Shown here in pieces: positions 1 to 9,091 of a DNA stretch of 64,000 nucleotides (within the stretch, counting starts at the first letter, position 1; each line of letters begins with the position of its first letter). The stretch comes from JBLIRR01 sp049472395 (GTDB taxonomy: Bacteria; SZUA-182; DTGQ01; JBLIRR01): the NCBI GenBank assembly GCA_049472395.1, contig JBLIRR010000021.1, positions 31,496 to 95,495 of the forward strand. Direction: 5' to 3'. The translations under genes and the position numbers were made by a program. Below the pieces are notes generated by a model. It did no database searches. It saw only the letters and a program-made list of their open reading frames with translations, and was not told where the DNA came from.

Positions 1-1040
1 TTAAGAAGAAGCATAAAGGTCCGCTCTTGCCCAATCCCTCCTCCAATGCTGAGCGGGATCTCATTGTTCAAGATAGCTTGATGGTAAGGCATTTTGAGAA
101 AATCAAGTTGTCCTGAAATTTCAAGCTGTGTTTTAAGTGTCTCGGCATTCACCCGGATACCCATGGAGGTAAGCTCATGACGGCGCTTTGTCACCGGGTT
201 CCATACAAGAATATCACCATTAATACCATGCATGGGCCTTCCATCCTCAGAAGTTGTCTCCGTGACCCAATCATCATAGTCTGCTGCCCTCATTTCATGA
301 GGATAACCATCCTTAAGTACCCAGCCTATCCCATAGATAAAAATTGCGGGATGTTCCTGTAAAATTTCAGTCTCCCGCTGCTTGCGCGGCAGATCCGGAT
401 ACCTTTCAAGTATATCTTCCGCATGTATGAAGGTCAGCTCTTCGGGCAGGTTGGGATATTTATCCGTCTTAAGCTGGGGGAAAAGCCTCTGAACATGTGT
501 TTCCGCTCCCTTGATAACCTTCCATATTTTTTGTACCACCTCTTTCAGGTACGGAAGAGTGCGCTGCTTTTCTGTTATCACCTGTTCCCAATCCCACTGC
601 CCTACATATACACTGTGATCATGGTCAAGGAAATAGTCCTTACGCACGGCCCTCATATCAGTAATAAGCCCCTCTCCCACGTCCATGCCAAACTGCTTGA
701 GCGCGACCCGTTTCCACTTGGTTGCAGCCTGCACGATTTGAGCATCGATCGGGTTCTTGTCATGATCATTTGAAATGTGGAATTGAATAGGGCTTCGAGA
801 ACCATCACGATCCAGGTAATCATTGACACCACTTTCAACATCAACAATAAGAGGGACTGACACCCGGATCAAATTAAGTTCTTTACACATATTTTCTTCA
901 ATATAGTCTTTCACCGCAAAAATGGCATTCTGCGTTTCTTTTGGAGTGAGGGGGGAGCTATAATCGGTGGGTAAGATTTTTTCAAGCTCGGCATAATCGC
1001 CAATACCTGGGCCTGCAAGATCTGCTTTTTTATCTGACAT
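1..1040 (-). CDS. asnA: Aspartate--ammonia ligase (asparagine synthetase A), C-terminus cut by the window edge
   Basis: This makes asparagine from aspartate and ammonia using ATP, in the cytoplasm. The minus-strand frame is open from an ATG at 1040 to the left edge (346 codons, no stop). It matches AsnA along its length: KWKRVALKQFG, then GEGLITDMRAVR, HSVYVGQWDWEQV, RAADYDDW, NGDILVWNPV, SSMGIRV-type and SIGGGIGQERTFMLLL. E. coli AsnA has 330 residues. About 25 C-terminal residues are missing here, so the protein is somewhat longer at its N-terminus than that enzyme. The start is supported by an AGGAG about 9 bases upstream. Family assignment is near certain from these motifs; only the C-terminus is unseen. 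Confidence 0.94.
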   Translation of the reverse strand, partial: MSDKKADLAGPGIGDYAELEKILPTDYSSPLTPKETQNAIFAVKDYIEENMCKELNLIRVSVPLIVDVESGVNDYLDRDGSRSPIQFHISNDHDKNPIDAQIVQAATKWKRVALKQFGMDVGEGLITDMRAVRKDYFLDHDHSVYVGQWDWEQVITEKQRTLPYLKEVVQKIWKVIKGAETHVQRLFPQLKTDKYPNLPEELTFIHAEDILERYPDLPRKQRETEILQEHPAIFIYGIGWVLKDGYPHEMRAADYDDWVTETTSEDGRPMHGINGDILVWNPVTKRRHELTSMGIRVNAETLKTQLEISGQLDFLKMPYHQAILNNEIPLSIGGGIGQERTFMLLL

Positions 1041-1091
1041 AATGGTCTCTCCTCATATACGTTTACAGTGATTAGTGACGAAATATACATA

Positions 1092-1100
1092 ACTATACCA
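1092..1100 (-). promoter_or_regulatory. Candidate extended -10 promoter for asnA
   Basis: Reading the minus strand, TGGTATAGT (extended -10, TGnTATAGT) lies about 50 bases upstream of the asnA ATG, in AT-rich DNA. No good -35 hexamer is visible, which an extended -10 can tolerate. This is a motif match only. Confidence 0.35.
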
Positions 1101-1343
1101 TACTTACATTCTTTTTTGAATGGCACGAAAATTCACTATGATCATTATAAAAAAGTGAAAAAATTTCACTACATAGCTCAACAAAGAGCAGGAGTCGCTT
1201 TTAAAAATTAATTTTTTATATAACTTGCTTTACGTATTCATCTATTTTATAATAACTTTTATAATATAAAGTTATATTTATTAATTCTTTTATTTTGAAT
1301 ATATATTCTTCTTTGATGTTTTCATAAGAAAAGAGGGAAGGTA

Positions 1344-1547
1344 ATGAGACAAGACACATTGACCTCTGATAAAAAATGCCCTTCCTGTCAGAGGAGTGGC
1401 ATGAGAAGAATACCGCGTAAGTTCTGGATGCGTCTGATCCCGAGGAGTAGGCATTATGCTTGTAATTATTGCAACTGTCAATATCTTTTAATACATACCT
1501 ACTTATATACATTATCATCGCCATCCGAGCTGCCAAAAAAATCCTAA
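1344..1547 (+). CDS. Small zinc-ribbon protein (67 aa)
   Basis: The product has two Cys pairs, CPSC near residue 12 and CNYC near residue 41, separated by a basic helix-like stretch (RRIPRKFWMRLIPRSRHYA). This is the CxxC-x(n)-CxxC layout of short bacterial zinc-ribbon proteins of the form CPxCxS...RSRR...YRCxxC. A GGGAAGG sequence lies just upstream of the ATG. The C-terminal tail is Ser/Pro/Lys-rich. It stands alone in an AT-rich gap between asnA and tldD. The function is unknown; the layout suggests metal binding, perhaps nucleic-acid or protein contact. A longer frame on the other strand lacks a ribosome site and motifs. Confidence 0.6.
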   Translation: MRQDTLTSDKKCPSCQRSGMRRIPRKFWMRLIPRSRHYACNYCNCQYLLIHTYLYTLSSPSELPKKS

Positions 1548-1564
1548 AATATCGATTTCATCGT

Positions 1565-1770
1565 GTACAATTTTAACTATACCCAGCAAGGGCATAATCT
1601 GGGCTTTTTAAATTCACTAAATTTATATCTTGTGTATCCTGTTATCCTGTCAAATATTTTTTTTGGAAAATATCTAAATATTCAAGGATTATCCTTCGAG
1701 TCGTTGTCAATATTTCGAGACCTGCCCCTGCGGTCGAGGAATTTAACAGTCAAAATTAGAATTGCTGTGA
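1565..1770. repeat. Dispersed intergenic repeat, copy A
   Basis: This gene-free stretch before tldD holds segments repeated elsewhere in the window. CAAGGGCATAAT followed by GCTTTTTAAATTCAC (about 1587-1617) recurs at about 7467-7494. A segment containing GTGTATCCTGTT and ATCCTGTCAAATATTTTTTT recurs at about 7632-7667. At the end, GAGGAATTTAACA and AAAATTAGAATTGCT (1752-1766) recur at 21177-21207. No protein is encoded. It looks like remnants of non-autonomous repeat elements. Confidence 0.6.
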
Positions 1771-1870
1771 TTTCTTACCTTCTGTTGCATAGAATAAATA
1801 TACCGTATATAATGTAATCCTATTAAATAAACAGAATATTTTTTCACCATAGGACTATTGAAGGAAATTC

Positions 1871-3238
1871 ATGAAAGACAGACTTACAGAAGCACTAAAG
1901 AAAAGCACAGCAGACTACTGCGAGATCCGGTTTGAAACCGAGGATTGGACCTCTATTGCTTACCGGGGACCAGAGATTGAAACAGTAGGTTCCGGCAAAT
2001 TTGAGGGGGGCATTGTGCGGGCCTGCACGAATGGTGGGTGGGGAATGTCTGTATTCGATTCCCTCGACAGTATGGAGCACCACGTTCAGGAAGCCTGTAT
2101 TTGTGCGAAACTCGTGGGGTGCGAAACCACTCAACTTGCGGAGATTGAAAATCCTCCTGATAAAGAACTAAGAGCACAGCTGGACCATGACTTTCGGGGA
2201 GTCAGCCTAGATGAGAAATTAAACCTGATTGCCCGGTACAATACTATTATTCTCAAAAGCCATCCATCTATAGAGACTTCACAAGTCAGGTATAATGACA
2301 CTTTTCGTACTGTATTTTTTGTGTCTTCCAAAGGGGCCTACTTTTGTGAGGAACGTCCTATCGTTCGCCTTGTGTATTTCGCCGTTGCCCGCGATGGAGC
2401 ATTAGTGCAACTTTCATTTGACACTATTGCATCCGCTAAAAGCTATGATGTGGTGCATGGCCAGGAAGAAAATATCAAAAAAGTTGCACAACGTGCTGTT
2501 GATCTGTTAAAAGCCCCGCCATGCCCCGGTGGCAAATTTACTGTGATACTCGATCAGAAACTTGGGGGTGTGTTTGCTCATGAGGCATTCGGTCATTTAA
2601 GTGAGGCTGATTTTTTGTATGAAAATCCCAAGATGCGTGATCTTATGTCCATTGGTAAAAGGATGGGCAATAAAGATCTGAATATTGTTGACGACGGCTC
2701 CCGTGGTCAGCTGATAGGAACCCATAGTTATGATGATGAAGGCACACCGACAGGTAAAACCTATTTGATAAAGGAAGGTATTTTAAACGGGCACTTACAC
2801 TCACTTGAGACAGCGGCTAAGATGGGTGAGAAACCTACAGGGAATGCCCGGGCAATATCTCGCGGCGTACCCCCTATTGTCAGAATGACCAATACATATA
2901 TTGAGAATGGAGAGCACTCATTTGAAGAATTAATCCAGGGAGTTGATGAGGGAATTTACGCCTGCGGTGCATTGGGAGGGCAGACCATGATGGAGATGTT
3001 TACTTTTTCCGCTGAATACGGATACCGGATACGCAAGGGGGAGATAGGAGAGATGGTTCGTGATGTAATTCTCACGGGGAATGTTTTTGAAACATTATAT
3101 AATATCGACGGATTTGGTAAGGAATTTAAGATTATTGAAAGTGCTGGAGGCTGTGGCAAGGGTGGACAGAGCCCTCTTCCGGTAACCGATGGGGCGCCTC
3201 ATCTGCGCATTCGGGATGTGGTGATCGGAGGGAAATAA
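1871..3238 (+). CDS. tldD: TldD family zinc metalloprotease
   Basis: TldD with TldE forms a heterodimeric protease that degrades unfolded peptides and matures some modified peptides (microcin B17, CcdA turnover in E. coli). The catalytic HExxxH motif is present as HEAFGH at residues 237-242. The C-terminal glycine-rich region (ESAGGCGKGGQSPLPV) is typical of TldD. At 455 residues it is slightly shorter than E. coli TldD (481). An AAGGAA lies about 6 bases before the ATG. The partner gene starts 10 bases downstream, so the two are surely co-transcribed. No peptide-precursor gene is visible next to them. Confidence 0.95.
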   Translation: MKDRLTEALKKSTADYCEIRFETEDWTSIAYRGPEIETVGSGKFEGGIVRACTNGGWGMSVFDSLDSMEHHVQEACICAKLVGCETTQLAEIENPPDKELRAQLDHDFRGVSLDEKLNLIARYNTIILKSHPSIETSQVRYNDTFRTVFFVSSKGAYFCEERPIVRLVYFAVARDGALVQLSFDTIASAKSYDVVHGQEENIKKVAQRAVDLLKAPPCPGGKFTVILDQKLGGVFAHEAFGHLSEADFLYENPKMRDLMSIGKRMGNKDLNIVDDGSRGQLIGTHSYDDEGTPTGKTYLIKEGILNGHLHSLETAAKMGEKPTGNARAISRGVPPIVRMTNTYIENGEHSFEELIQGVDEGIYACGALGGQTMMEMFTFSAEYGYRIRKGEIGEMVRDVILTGNVFETLYNIDGFGKEFKIIESAGGCGKGGQSPLPVTDGAPHLRIRDVVIGGK

Positions 3239-3248
3239 GGAGCTATGA

Positions 3249-4565
3249 ATGCGTAATTCAAAAATTGAGGAAATGAAAAAGCGTCTGGAAAAGGGCGTGG
3301 AAACAGCAAAAAAGCAAGGAGCCCGAGGGGCTAAAATAAGTTTTCTTCAATCTGAGGCTATAGGATGTCAATTCGAGGCAGGGCGTCTTAAAAGCACAGA
3401 TGCCAGAGAAAATGCCCTCTATTCTATTGAGGTGCTTGTTGATGGGAAAAGGAGTTCTGTAAGCGGAAACATACTCGATGACCTTGACGATATGATACAA
3501 AGAGCGATTTTGCTTGCCAAGGTGGGCAGTGTAGCCCATTTTACCGACTATCCTGGCCCGGCACATATGCCAGAGGTGAGCACGTATGCTCCTGAGACAC
3601 TCAACCTTTCCAGAGAGTCTTTGATTGCACATGCACAGACGATTGTAGATGCGTTAAAAACATACAATCCTGACCTCTTTATATATGCAGGAGCAACCCG
3701 CAGTGAATATGAGAGCGCCCTCGCGACAAGCGGCGGTGTGAGCCTATCATATAAAGGCACGAACTGGTCCCTTGAAGGGTACGTTCAAAGGACTGAGGGA
3801 AGCGATATTCTTTTTTGCAGTGATAAGCGTTCATGGCGCAACGCAAGTCAATTCCTAGACCCTCACGCTATAGCAGAAAGAATAATCAAAGATTTGCAAA
3901 GGGCCGAACATTCAGCAGAAGCTCCGGTAGGCACATATCCACTCTATATCTCCCCTGACATGTTTTACAGATTTATAAGCGCCCTGATGATGGGGGTGAA
4001 TGGACGTAATGTAGCCAAGGGGGATTCCCCGCTTCGTGGTATGCGCGGGAAAAAGGTGTTGGATGAATCACTCACTATCATTGATAATCCTCACCGTGAT
4101 TTCTCCCCCGGTGCAGCGCAATCCGATGCTGATGGTATCCCGACCCGCAGAATCACTATCTTTGAAAAGGGGGTCTTGAAGAATTTTCTTTATGACCTTG
4201 ATTCTGCAGGCCTTGCCGGTAGCGAACCTACCGGTAATAATGGATGCAGCCCTTATGATGTGGAGGTGCCTGCAGGTTCTGAGACCCATGAAGAACTTCT
4301 CTCGTCACTGCATGACGGCCTATATGTCAAGGAAGTCCTGGGATTTGGTCAGAGCAATATTATAAATGGTGATTTTTCTGCTAATGTGGAACTTGGATAC
4401 CGTATTTCACAGGGGAGAATTACCGGGCGGGTAAAAAATACCATGATTGCCGGCAACCTCTATGAAATACTCAAGAAAAATGTCCGTTTAAGCTCCGACC
4501 GAGATCCGCTTCTGCTTCTTCCTTACGCGGTCATAGAAGGTGTTACCATTAGCTCCGCTCGATAG
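3249..4565 (+). CDS. pmbA: TldE/PmbA family protein, non-catalytic partner of TldD
   Basis: The 438-residue protein is homologous to TldD but lacks the HExxxH zinc site, as expected for TldE/PmbA. Family signatures include SGGVSLSYKGTNWSLEGYVQ, the segment ending TGNNGCSPYDV, and MIAGNLYEIL near the C-terminus. It would pair with TldD so that substrates enter the dimer and are cut in the TldD half. An AAGGAGC sits about 6 bases before the ATG, immediately after the tldD stop. It converges on msrAB with only 16 bases between the two stops. Confidence 0.94.
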   Translation: MRNSKIEEMKKRLEKGVETAKKQGARGAKISFLQSEAIGCQFEAGRLKSTDARENALYSIEVLVDGKRSSVSGNILDDLDDMIQRAILLAKVGSVAHFTDYPGPAHMPEVSTYAPETLNLSRESLIAHAQTIVDALKTYNPDLFIYAGATRSEYESALATSGGVSLSYKGTNWSLEGYVQRTEGSDILFCSDKRSWRNASQFLDPHAIAERIIKDLQRAEHSAEAPVGTYPLYISPDMFYRFISALMMGVNGRNVAKGDSPLRGMRGKKVLDESLTIIDNPHRDFSPGAAQSDADGIPTRRITIFEKGVLKNFLYDLDSAGLAGSEPTGNNGCSPYDVEVPAGSETHEELLSSLHDGLYVKEVLGFGQSNIINGDFSANVELGYRISQGRITGRVKNTMIAGNLYEILKKNVRLSSDRDPLLLLPYAVIEGVTISSAR

Positions 4566-4581
4566 ATAAAAAATCAGGGCT

Positions 4582-5637
4582 TTATTTTTCAAAGAGTTTT
4601 TTATATTCCCCATAACCTTCTTTCTCTAAGTCTTCTTTGGGAATAAAGCGCAGGGCAGCGGAATTTATACAATAACGAAGACCAGTGGGCTGAGGACCGT
4701 CCTTGAACACATGCCCGAGGTGGGAGTTCCCACGAGCGCTTCTCACCTCGGTCCTTTTCATTAGCGCACTCCTATCCTCCTTTTCTATGATATTGTCCGG
4801 CTCAAGTGATTTGACAAAACTTGGCCAGCCAGTCCCGGAATCATATTTATCAAGAGAGCTGAAAAGAGGCTCTCCTGACACAATATCCACATAAATCCCT
4901 TCCTTTTTGTTATCCCAGTATTCATTGTCAAAGGCTTTCTCCGTGCCGTTTTCCTGGGTTACCTTATATTGAAGCGGGGTTAATGTGTCTCGAAGTTTTT
5001 CGGGTGATGGGAGTGGGCACTGTCTATTCTGTTTTATCTCATTGGCCCATGTATTTTCCAAATATTCATCACGGCCGGAGCGGGAACGGTAGAGCTTGTA
5101 TTGAAAGGGATGCTTTTGATAATAATCCTGATGATACCTCTCCGCCGGATAAAATGGCGCGGCAGGGATAATATCCGTGACAATAGGCCTTGCATATCGT
5201 TGCGATTCATATAATGCCTTTTTTGATCTTTCGGCAAGCTCTTTTTGTTGCTCGTTATGGTAAAAAATAGCAGTTCTGTATTGAGAGCCCCGGTCAACAA
5301 ATTGGCCGGCACTGTCGGTGGGATCGATTTGTCGCCAAAACACTTCAAGCAGTTTTTGATATGAGAGTATGGAAGGATCAAAAATGATTTCGATTGCTTC
5401 CCTATGCCCTGTGTTTCCGGAAGAAACCTCCTCATATGTTGGATTTTCCTTCTGGCCACCTGTATATCCCGATGTGACAGAGATCACCCCCTCTAATTGC
5501 TCAAAGGGAGATTCCATGCACCAAAAGCAGCCACCCGCAAATGTTGCCTTTTCATACTTTGTTGCAGTCATTGCAATATGAAGAGAGAATAGCACTATAA
5601 TAATAAGCACTATAATAAATAATAATGTATCACTCAT
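4582..5637 (-). CDS. msrAB: Membrane-anchored MsrA-MsrB fusion, methionine sulfoxide reductase
   Basis: The protein repairs oxidised methionine; MsrA reduces the S and MsrB the R sulfoxide. Residues 3-23 are a hydrophobic signal/anchor, pointing to the envelope. The MsrA domain follows with catalytic Cys37 in GGCFWCME. The MsrB domain is in the second half, with SGTGWPSF, the GNSHLGHVFKDGP segment and the catalytic CINSAALRF. The two CxxC zinc pairs of many MsrBs are absent, so it is the zinc-free type. I place the start at 5637, where AAAGGAG lies 8 bases upstream; the reading frame itself runs further upstream into nadB. It lies 34 bases after nadB on the same strand, so co-transcription is likely. 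Confidence 0.93.
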   Translation of the reverse strand: MSDTLLFIIVLIIIVLFSLHIAMTATKYEKATFAGGCFWCMESPFEQLEGVISVTSGYTGGQKENPTYEEVSSGNTGHREAIEIIFDPSILSYQKLLEVFWRQIDPTDSAGQFVDRGSQYRTAIFYHNEQQKELAERSKKALYESQRYARPIVTDIIPAAPFYPAERYHQDYYQKHPFQYKLYRSRSGRDEYLENTWANEIKQNRQCPLPSPEKLRDTLTPLQYKVTQENGTEKAFDNEYWDNKKEGIYVDIVSGEPLFSSLDKYDSGTGWPSFVKSLEPDNIIEKEDRSALMKRTEVRSARGNSHLGHVFKDGPQPTGLRYCINSAALRFIPKEDLEKEGYGEYKKLFEK

Positions 5638-5671
5638 GAGATGAACTCCTTTTTCATGAATTTTCATTTTT

Positions 5672-7342
5672 TTATTCAATACTCGGGATTTTAAAGCGTT
5701 TATCGTTTTTATGAGGATGATCGGAACGGAAATGCACACCCCTGCTCTCTTTTCTCCACAGTGCCGCATTGATGGTTAATTCGGCCACAAGGGCAATATT
5801 TCTCAATTCCAGGAAATCTGCGCTTATAAAATAATTCCAATAATATTTATTTATTTCTTTTTTAATGGTGGTAATTCTATCTTTGGCCATTATGAGCCTC
5901 TCTTCATCCCGCACTATTCCCACAAGATGCCACATAAGAGTTCTAATTTCTTCCCAGTAATACCCAACCAAATCTTGATTCCTGCTTTGTGTTGCTCTGC
6001 CGGTGTCCCATGTGGGCAGGGAATGGGAAGGCGGTTTTGAGTGAGCGATATTTTTTATTGCATAGTGAGCTGCAAGAAGACCATATAGCGCAGCCTCGGG
6101 AAGTGAGTTGGAGGCAAGTCTGTTAGCCCCCATAAGCCCTGTATATGCCACTTCTCCAATGGCACACAGATTTTTTATTGTGGGCACTTCGCCCTGCAGG
6201 CCAACGAGAATTCCTCCGCACGTGTAATGAGAGGCAGGAACAATCGGAATAGGTTGTGATCTGATATCAATACCCACTTCCAGGCATTTTTCATATATTT
6301 TCGGAAACTCGCGCGCTATATCAATATTTCCGATAATGTCAGAGGTCACATTTAAATACAGGTTCGTTAACCCCCGCTTTTTCATCTCCAAATCAATAGC
6401 CCGTGCTGCAATATCTCTCGTGCTTGCAGACCCATCTTTAGAGTAACCCAATTTTTTCATGAAATCACATCGAGCATCCTCACCCTTGTCTGCCAACGTT
6501 AGAATTCCCCCAATGTTTTTTCCCCTCAGGGCCTCAGTGAGCAAGAAACTTCTGCCTTGTTCATTATAGCCATAGAGCACCGTAGGATGGAACTGGATGA
6601 ACTCCATATTTGCGACCTGAGCATTTGCGCGATAGGCAATAGCAATGCCGTCACCGGTTGAGGTATGACTGTTGGAGGTATAAAGATAAATTCTGCCCGC
6701 CCCGCCGGCTGCAATAAAGGTTGTCTGTGCTTGAAATGTCTTCACGTAATTTTGGCGAGCATCAAACACATAGGCTCCGAGGCATGTGTTCGGGACTGAA
6801 ATATTTCCTAATTTTTGAGTCGTGATAAGGTCAATAGCAGCGTGATGCTCAAAAATACTTATATTCGGATCATCTATTATTTTCTCGATGAGTTTTTCCT
6901 CAATTGCCATGCCAGTGTAATCATCAACACAAAAAATTCTGGATCGTGAATGTCCTCCCTCCTGATGAAGTCGATAAGGGTATGTCTTGTTATTTTTGGA
7001 GAAGGGAACCCCGAGATTGATAAAAAAATTTACCACATCCTTGAAGGATCGCGTGATAAAATTGCGGGCAATCAAGGCATCGCCTAGTCCATCTGTGGCT
7101 TTGAGCGTATCATCAAGATGAAGATCAAAACTGTCCTCTCCTGAGTTGATTCTTGCAGGATCAACCGCTGCAATTCCTCCTTGGGCATGGTATGTTGCAC
7201 CATCCCGGAGACTTTTCTTGGTGACAATAGCTACTCGATATCCATGACTGCTTAATTCAATTGCTGCACGCAGGCCCGCAATCCCAGAACCTATGATGAG
7301 AAAATCCGTTATAAGATAATTGTTTTTAGCTTGACCTTTCAT
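5672..7342 (-). CDS. nadB: L-aspartate oxidase
   Basis: NadB oxidises L-aspartate to iminoaspartate with FAD, the first step of de novo NAD synthesis. The FAD-binding GSGIAGL is near residue 18. The fumarate-reductase-like signatures GGHSRSRIFCVDD, ANMEFIQFHPT and GEVAYTGLMGANRLASNSL are all present. Length (556) is normal. The nadA and nadC genes are not in this window, so NAD synthesis genes are not clustered. The neighbour downstream is msrAB. The start ATG at 7342 has only a weak ribosome site but there is no better in-frame choice before the FAD motif. Confidence 0.93.
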   Translation of the reverse strand: MKGQAKNNYLITDFLIIGSGIAGLRAAIELSSHGYRVAIVTKKSLRDGATYHAQGGIAAVDPARINSGEDSFDLHLDDTLKATDGLGDALIARNFITRSFKDVVNFFINLGVPFSKNNKTYPYRLHQEGGHSRSRIFCVDDYTGMAIEEKLIEKIIDDPNISIFEHHAAIDLITTQKLGNISVPNTCLGAYVFDARQNYVKTFQAQTTFIAAGGAGRIYLYTSNSHTSTGDGIAIAYRANAQVANMEFIQFHPTVLYGYNEQGRSFLLTEALRGKNIGGILTLADKGEDARCDFMKKLGYSKDGSASTRDIAARAIDLEMKKRGLTNLYLNVTSDIIGNIDIAREFPKIYEKCLEVGIDIRSQPIPIVPASHYTCGGILVGLQGEVPTIKNLCAIGEVAYTGLMGANRLASNSLPEAALYGLLAAHYAIKNIAHSKPPSHSLPTWDTGRATQSRNQDLVGYYWEEIRTLMWHLVGIVRDEERLIMAKDRITTIKKEINKYYWNYFISADFLELRNIALVAELTINAALWRKESRGVHFRSDHPHKNDKRFKIPSIE

Positions 7343-7362
7343 ATAAGAAACTCTATCAGCTT

Positions 7363-7392
7363 ATTATAATATATATTATATACATTCCTCAA
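7363..7392 (-). promoter_or_regulatory. Candidate sigma-70 promoter for nadB-msrAB
   Basis: On the minus strand TTGAGG (7392-7387), an 18-base spacer and TATAAT (7368-7363) lie about 20 bases upstream of the nadB ATG. The surrounding DNA is a run of alternating A and T, so chance matches are easy. This is a tentative call. Confidence 0.3.
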
Positions 7393-7444
7393 TAGCAGTT
7401 GCCGAATTCTTCTCAGGGCAATCCCATGAAAAATTTTATCCTTG

Positions 7445-7710
7445 TGCAATTAACTGTATCCAACAAGGGCATAATGTAAGCTTTTTAAATTCACCACAGA
7501 GTTCGCAGAGGACACGGAGATTCATACTCACTCTGTAATCTCTGTGTCCTTTGTGGTAAGTTAATTCCCCTCATGAGAACACCATTTCAGGTATATTTGT
7601 TGACAGGATTGACAGGATAAATTTTAAATCCTGTGTATCCTGTTAATCCTGTCAAATATTTTTTTAAAATTTTTTAGAAAGTATCTAAAATTCTCACTTA
7701 ACAAATAGAA
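7445..7710. repeat. Dispersed repeat copy B with two inverted-repeat modules
   Basis: This gap between nadB and the DUF1015 gene repeats the start and end of the element at 1565-1690 but carries extra hairpin modules in the middle. The first is an imperfect inverted repeat with arms about 7493-7522 and 7537-7559, built around ACCACA and GGACAC(A/G)GAGAT. The second has 19-base arms, TTGACAGGATTGACAGGAT (7600-7618) and its complement at 7637-7655, with one mismatch, followed by a T run. No gene is visible here. Similar GACACGGAG and AACAGGAT units are, from memory, common in repeats of environmental bacterial genomes. Confidence 0.65.
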
Positions 7711-7771
7711 ATCCTTCATGTGATTGCCCTGCTGAATTCTTCTTGGTAGATTTTATTTATTCACTCCAAAA

Positions 7772-7780
7772 TGGTATAAT
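7772..7780 (+). promoter_or_regulatory. Candidate extended -10 promoter for the DUF1015-lpd-yceH operon
   Basis: TGGTATAAT, an extended -10 with a consensus TATAAT, lies about 70 bases upstream of the DUF1015 gene start. No strong -35 is seen. Confidence 0.45.
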
Positions 7781-7852
7781 AGCCCGTATTCATGTTTATT
7801 CAGATTATAATCGAAATCGTACGCTAGAAATGAGGAGAGCGGAGGAGAATAT

Positions 7853-9091
7853 ATGGTTACAATCAAGGCTTTTAAGGGATTGAGAGCCATGAAGGGGAAG
7901 GAAGAGCAGGTTGCTTCAATTCCTTATGATGTAGTAGATTCAAATGAAGCACGAAGAATTGCCAAGGATAATCCCTATAGCTTTCTGCATATCGCAAAAC
8001 CCGAGATTGATCTTGATCCCGAGATTGATTGTTATAGCAGAGACGTCTATGAGCAGGGGAAGAGAAATTTAAACAGGTTTATCGAGAAAGAGATTTTTGT
8101 ACAGGATAAGAACGAATCTCTTTATATATATAAACTCAAAAAAGGAGATCATGAACAGACGGGTCTTTTAGCATGCACATCTGTGGGTGATTATACAAAT
8201 GAGATTATAAAAAAGCATGAGCAAACCATGCCGGAGAAGGAACTCGACAGAATCAATCACATTAATATTCTTAATGCCCATACAGAGCCTGTTTTTATGA
8301 CCTATAGAGCAGATGAAGAGATCGATGAGACTATTGACAAGGCAAAACAAAAAGAGCCTGAATACAATTTCACCACAGATGATGGCGTGAGTCATGTTTT
8401 CTTTACAGTTGATGAACAAGAAAAAAGCAGAAAATTGATACGGCTCTTTAAAGGAATTGAAACATTGTATATTGCAGATGGACATCATCGCTCAGCATCA
8501 GCGGCACGAGTAGCTGCCATCCGCAGAAAGGCAAATCCCCATCATAATGGTAATGAGGAGTATAATTATTTCTTAAGCATTATCTTTCCTCATAACCAGC
8601 TTTGTATCATGGACTATAATCGCGCGGTAAAAGATTTATATAATCACTCTGTCTCGTCATTTATACGGGCAGTTACAGAAAAATTTGAGATCATCGATAT
8701 GGGGAGCAGATATAAACCAGTACAGAAGCATACTATGGGGATGTACCTTGGCGATCGGTGGTATAAGCTCGTTGTAAAGGATGGCACATTTGAGGAGAGC
8801 GATCCGGTAAACCAACTGGATGTTCATATATTACAGAAAAATCTTTTGGATCCGGTTCTTAAGATTACTGATCCCCGGACGGACCATAGAATCGATTTTA
8901 TTGGAGGCAGTAGGGGGCTTGATGAGTTGGAAAGAAGGGTGAATTGCGGAGAATACAAGGTTGCGTTTGCCATGTATCCGACAACTATTGAAGAATTAAT
9001 GACTGTCTCGGACAGGGGTGAGATCATGCCGCCAAAATCCACATGGTTTGATCCAAAACCGAGGAGCGGATTGGTTATACATCAAGTATGA
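7853..9091 (+). CDS. DUF1015 family protein
   Basis: This 412-residue protein matches the DUF1015 family over its length. It begins with a segment containing FKGLRAMKG and ASIPYDVVDSNEAR, and carries the hallmark DGHHRSASA near residue 208. The exact reaction is not established for most members. The DGHHR motif recalls ParB/sulfiredoxin-fold proteins such as the serine kinases SerK and SbnI, so a nucleotide-dependent small-molecule kinase role is possible, but that is inference. A strong GGAGGAG lies 6 bases before the ATG. Its stop overlaps the lpd start by 4 bases (ATGA), so the two are translationally coupled. Confidence 0.88.
   Translation: MVTIKAFKGLRAMKGKEEQVASIPYDVVDSNEARRIAKDNPYSFLHIAKPEIDLDPEIDCYSRDVYEQGKRNLNRFIEKEIFVQDKNESLYIYKLKKGDHEQTGLLACTSVGDYTNEIIKKHEQTMPEKELDRINHINILNAHTEPVFMTYRADEEIDETIDKAKQKEPEYNFTTDDGVSHVFFTVDEQEKSRKLIRLFKGIETLYIADGHHRSASAARVAAIRRKANPHHNGNEEYNYFLSIIFPHNQLCIMDYNRAVKDLYNHSVSSFIRAVTEKFEIIDMGSRYKPVQKHTMGMYLGDRWYKLVVKDGTFEESDPVNQLDVHILQKNLLDPVLKITDPRTDHRIDFIGGSRGLDELERRVNCGEYKVAFAMYPTTIEELMTVSDRGEIMPPKSTWFDPKPRSGLVIHQV

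Noticed and set aside
1216..1536. A 106-codon minus-strand frame opposite the zinc-ribbon gene
   Set aside because: No ribosome site, no recognisable motif, AT-driven composition; the plus-strand zinc-ribbon has Cys motifs and a ribosome site.
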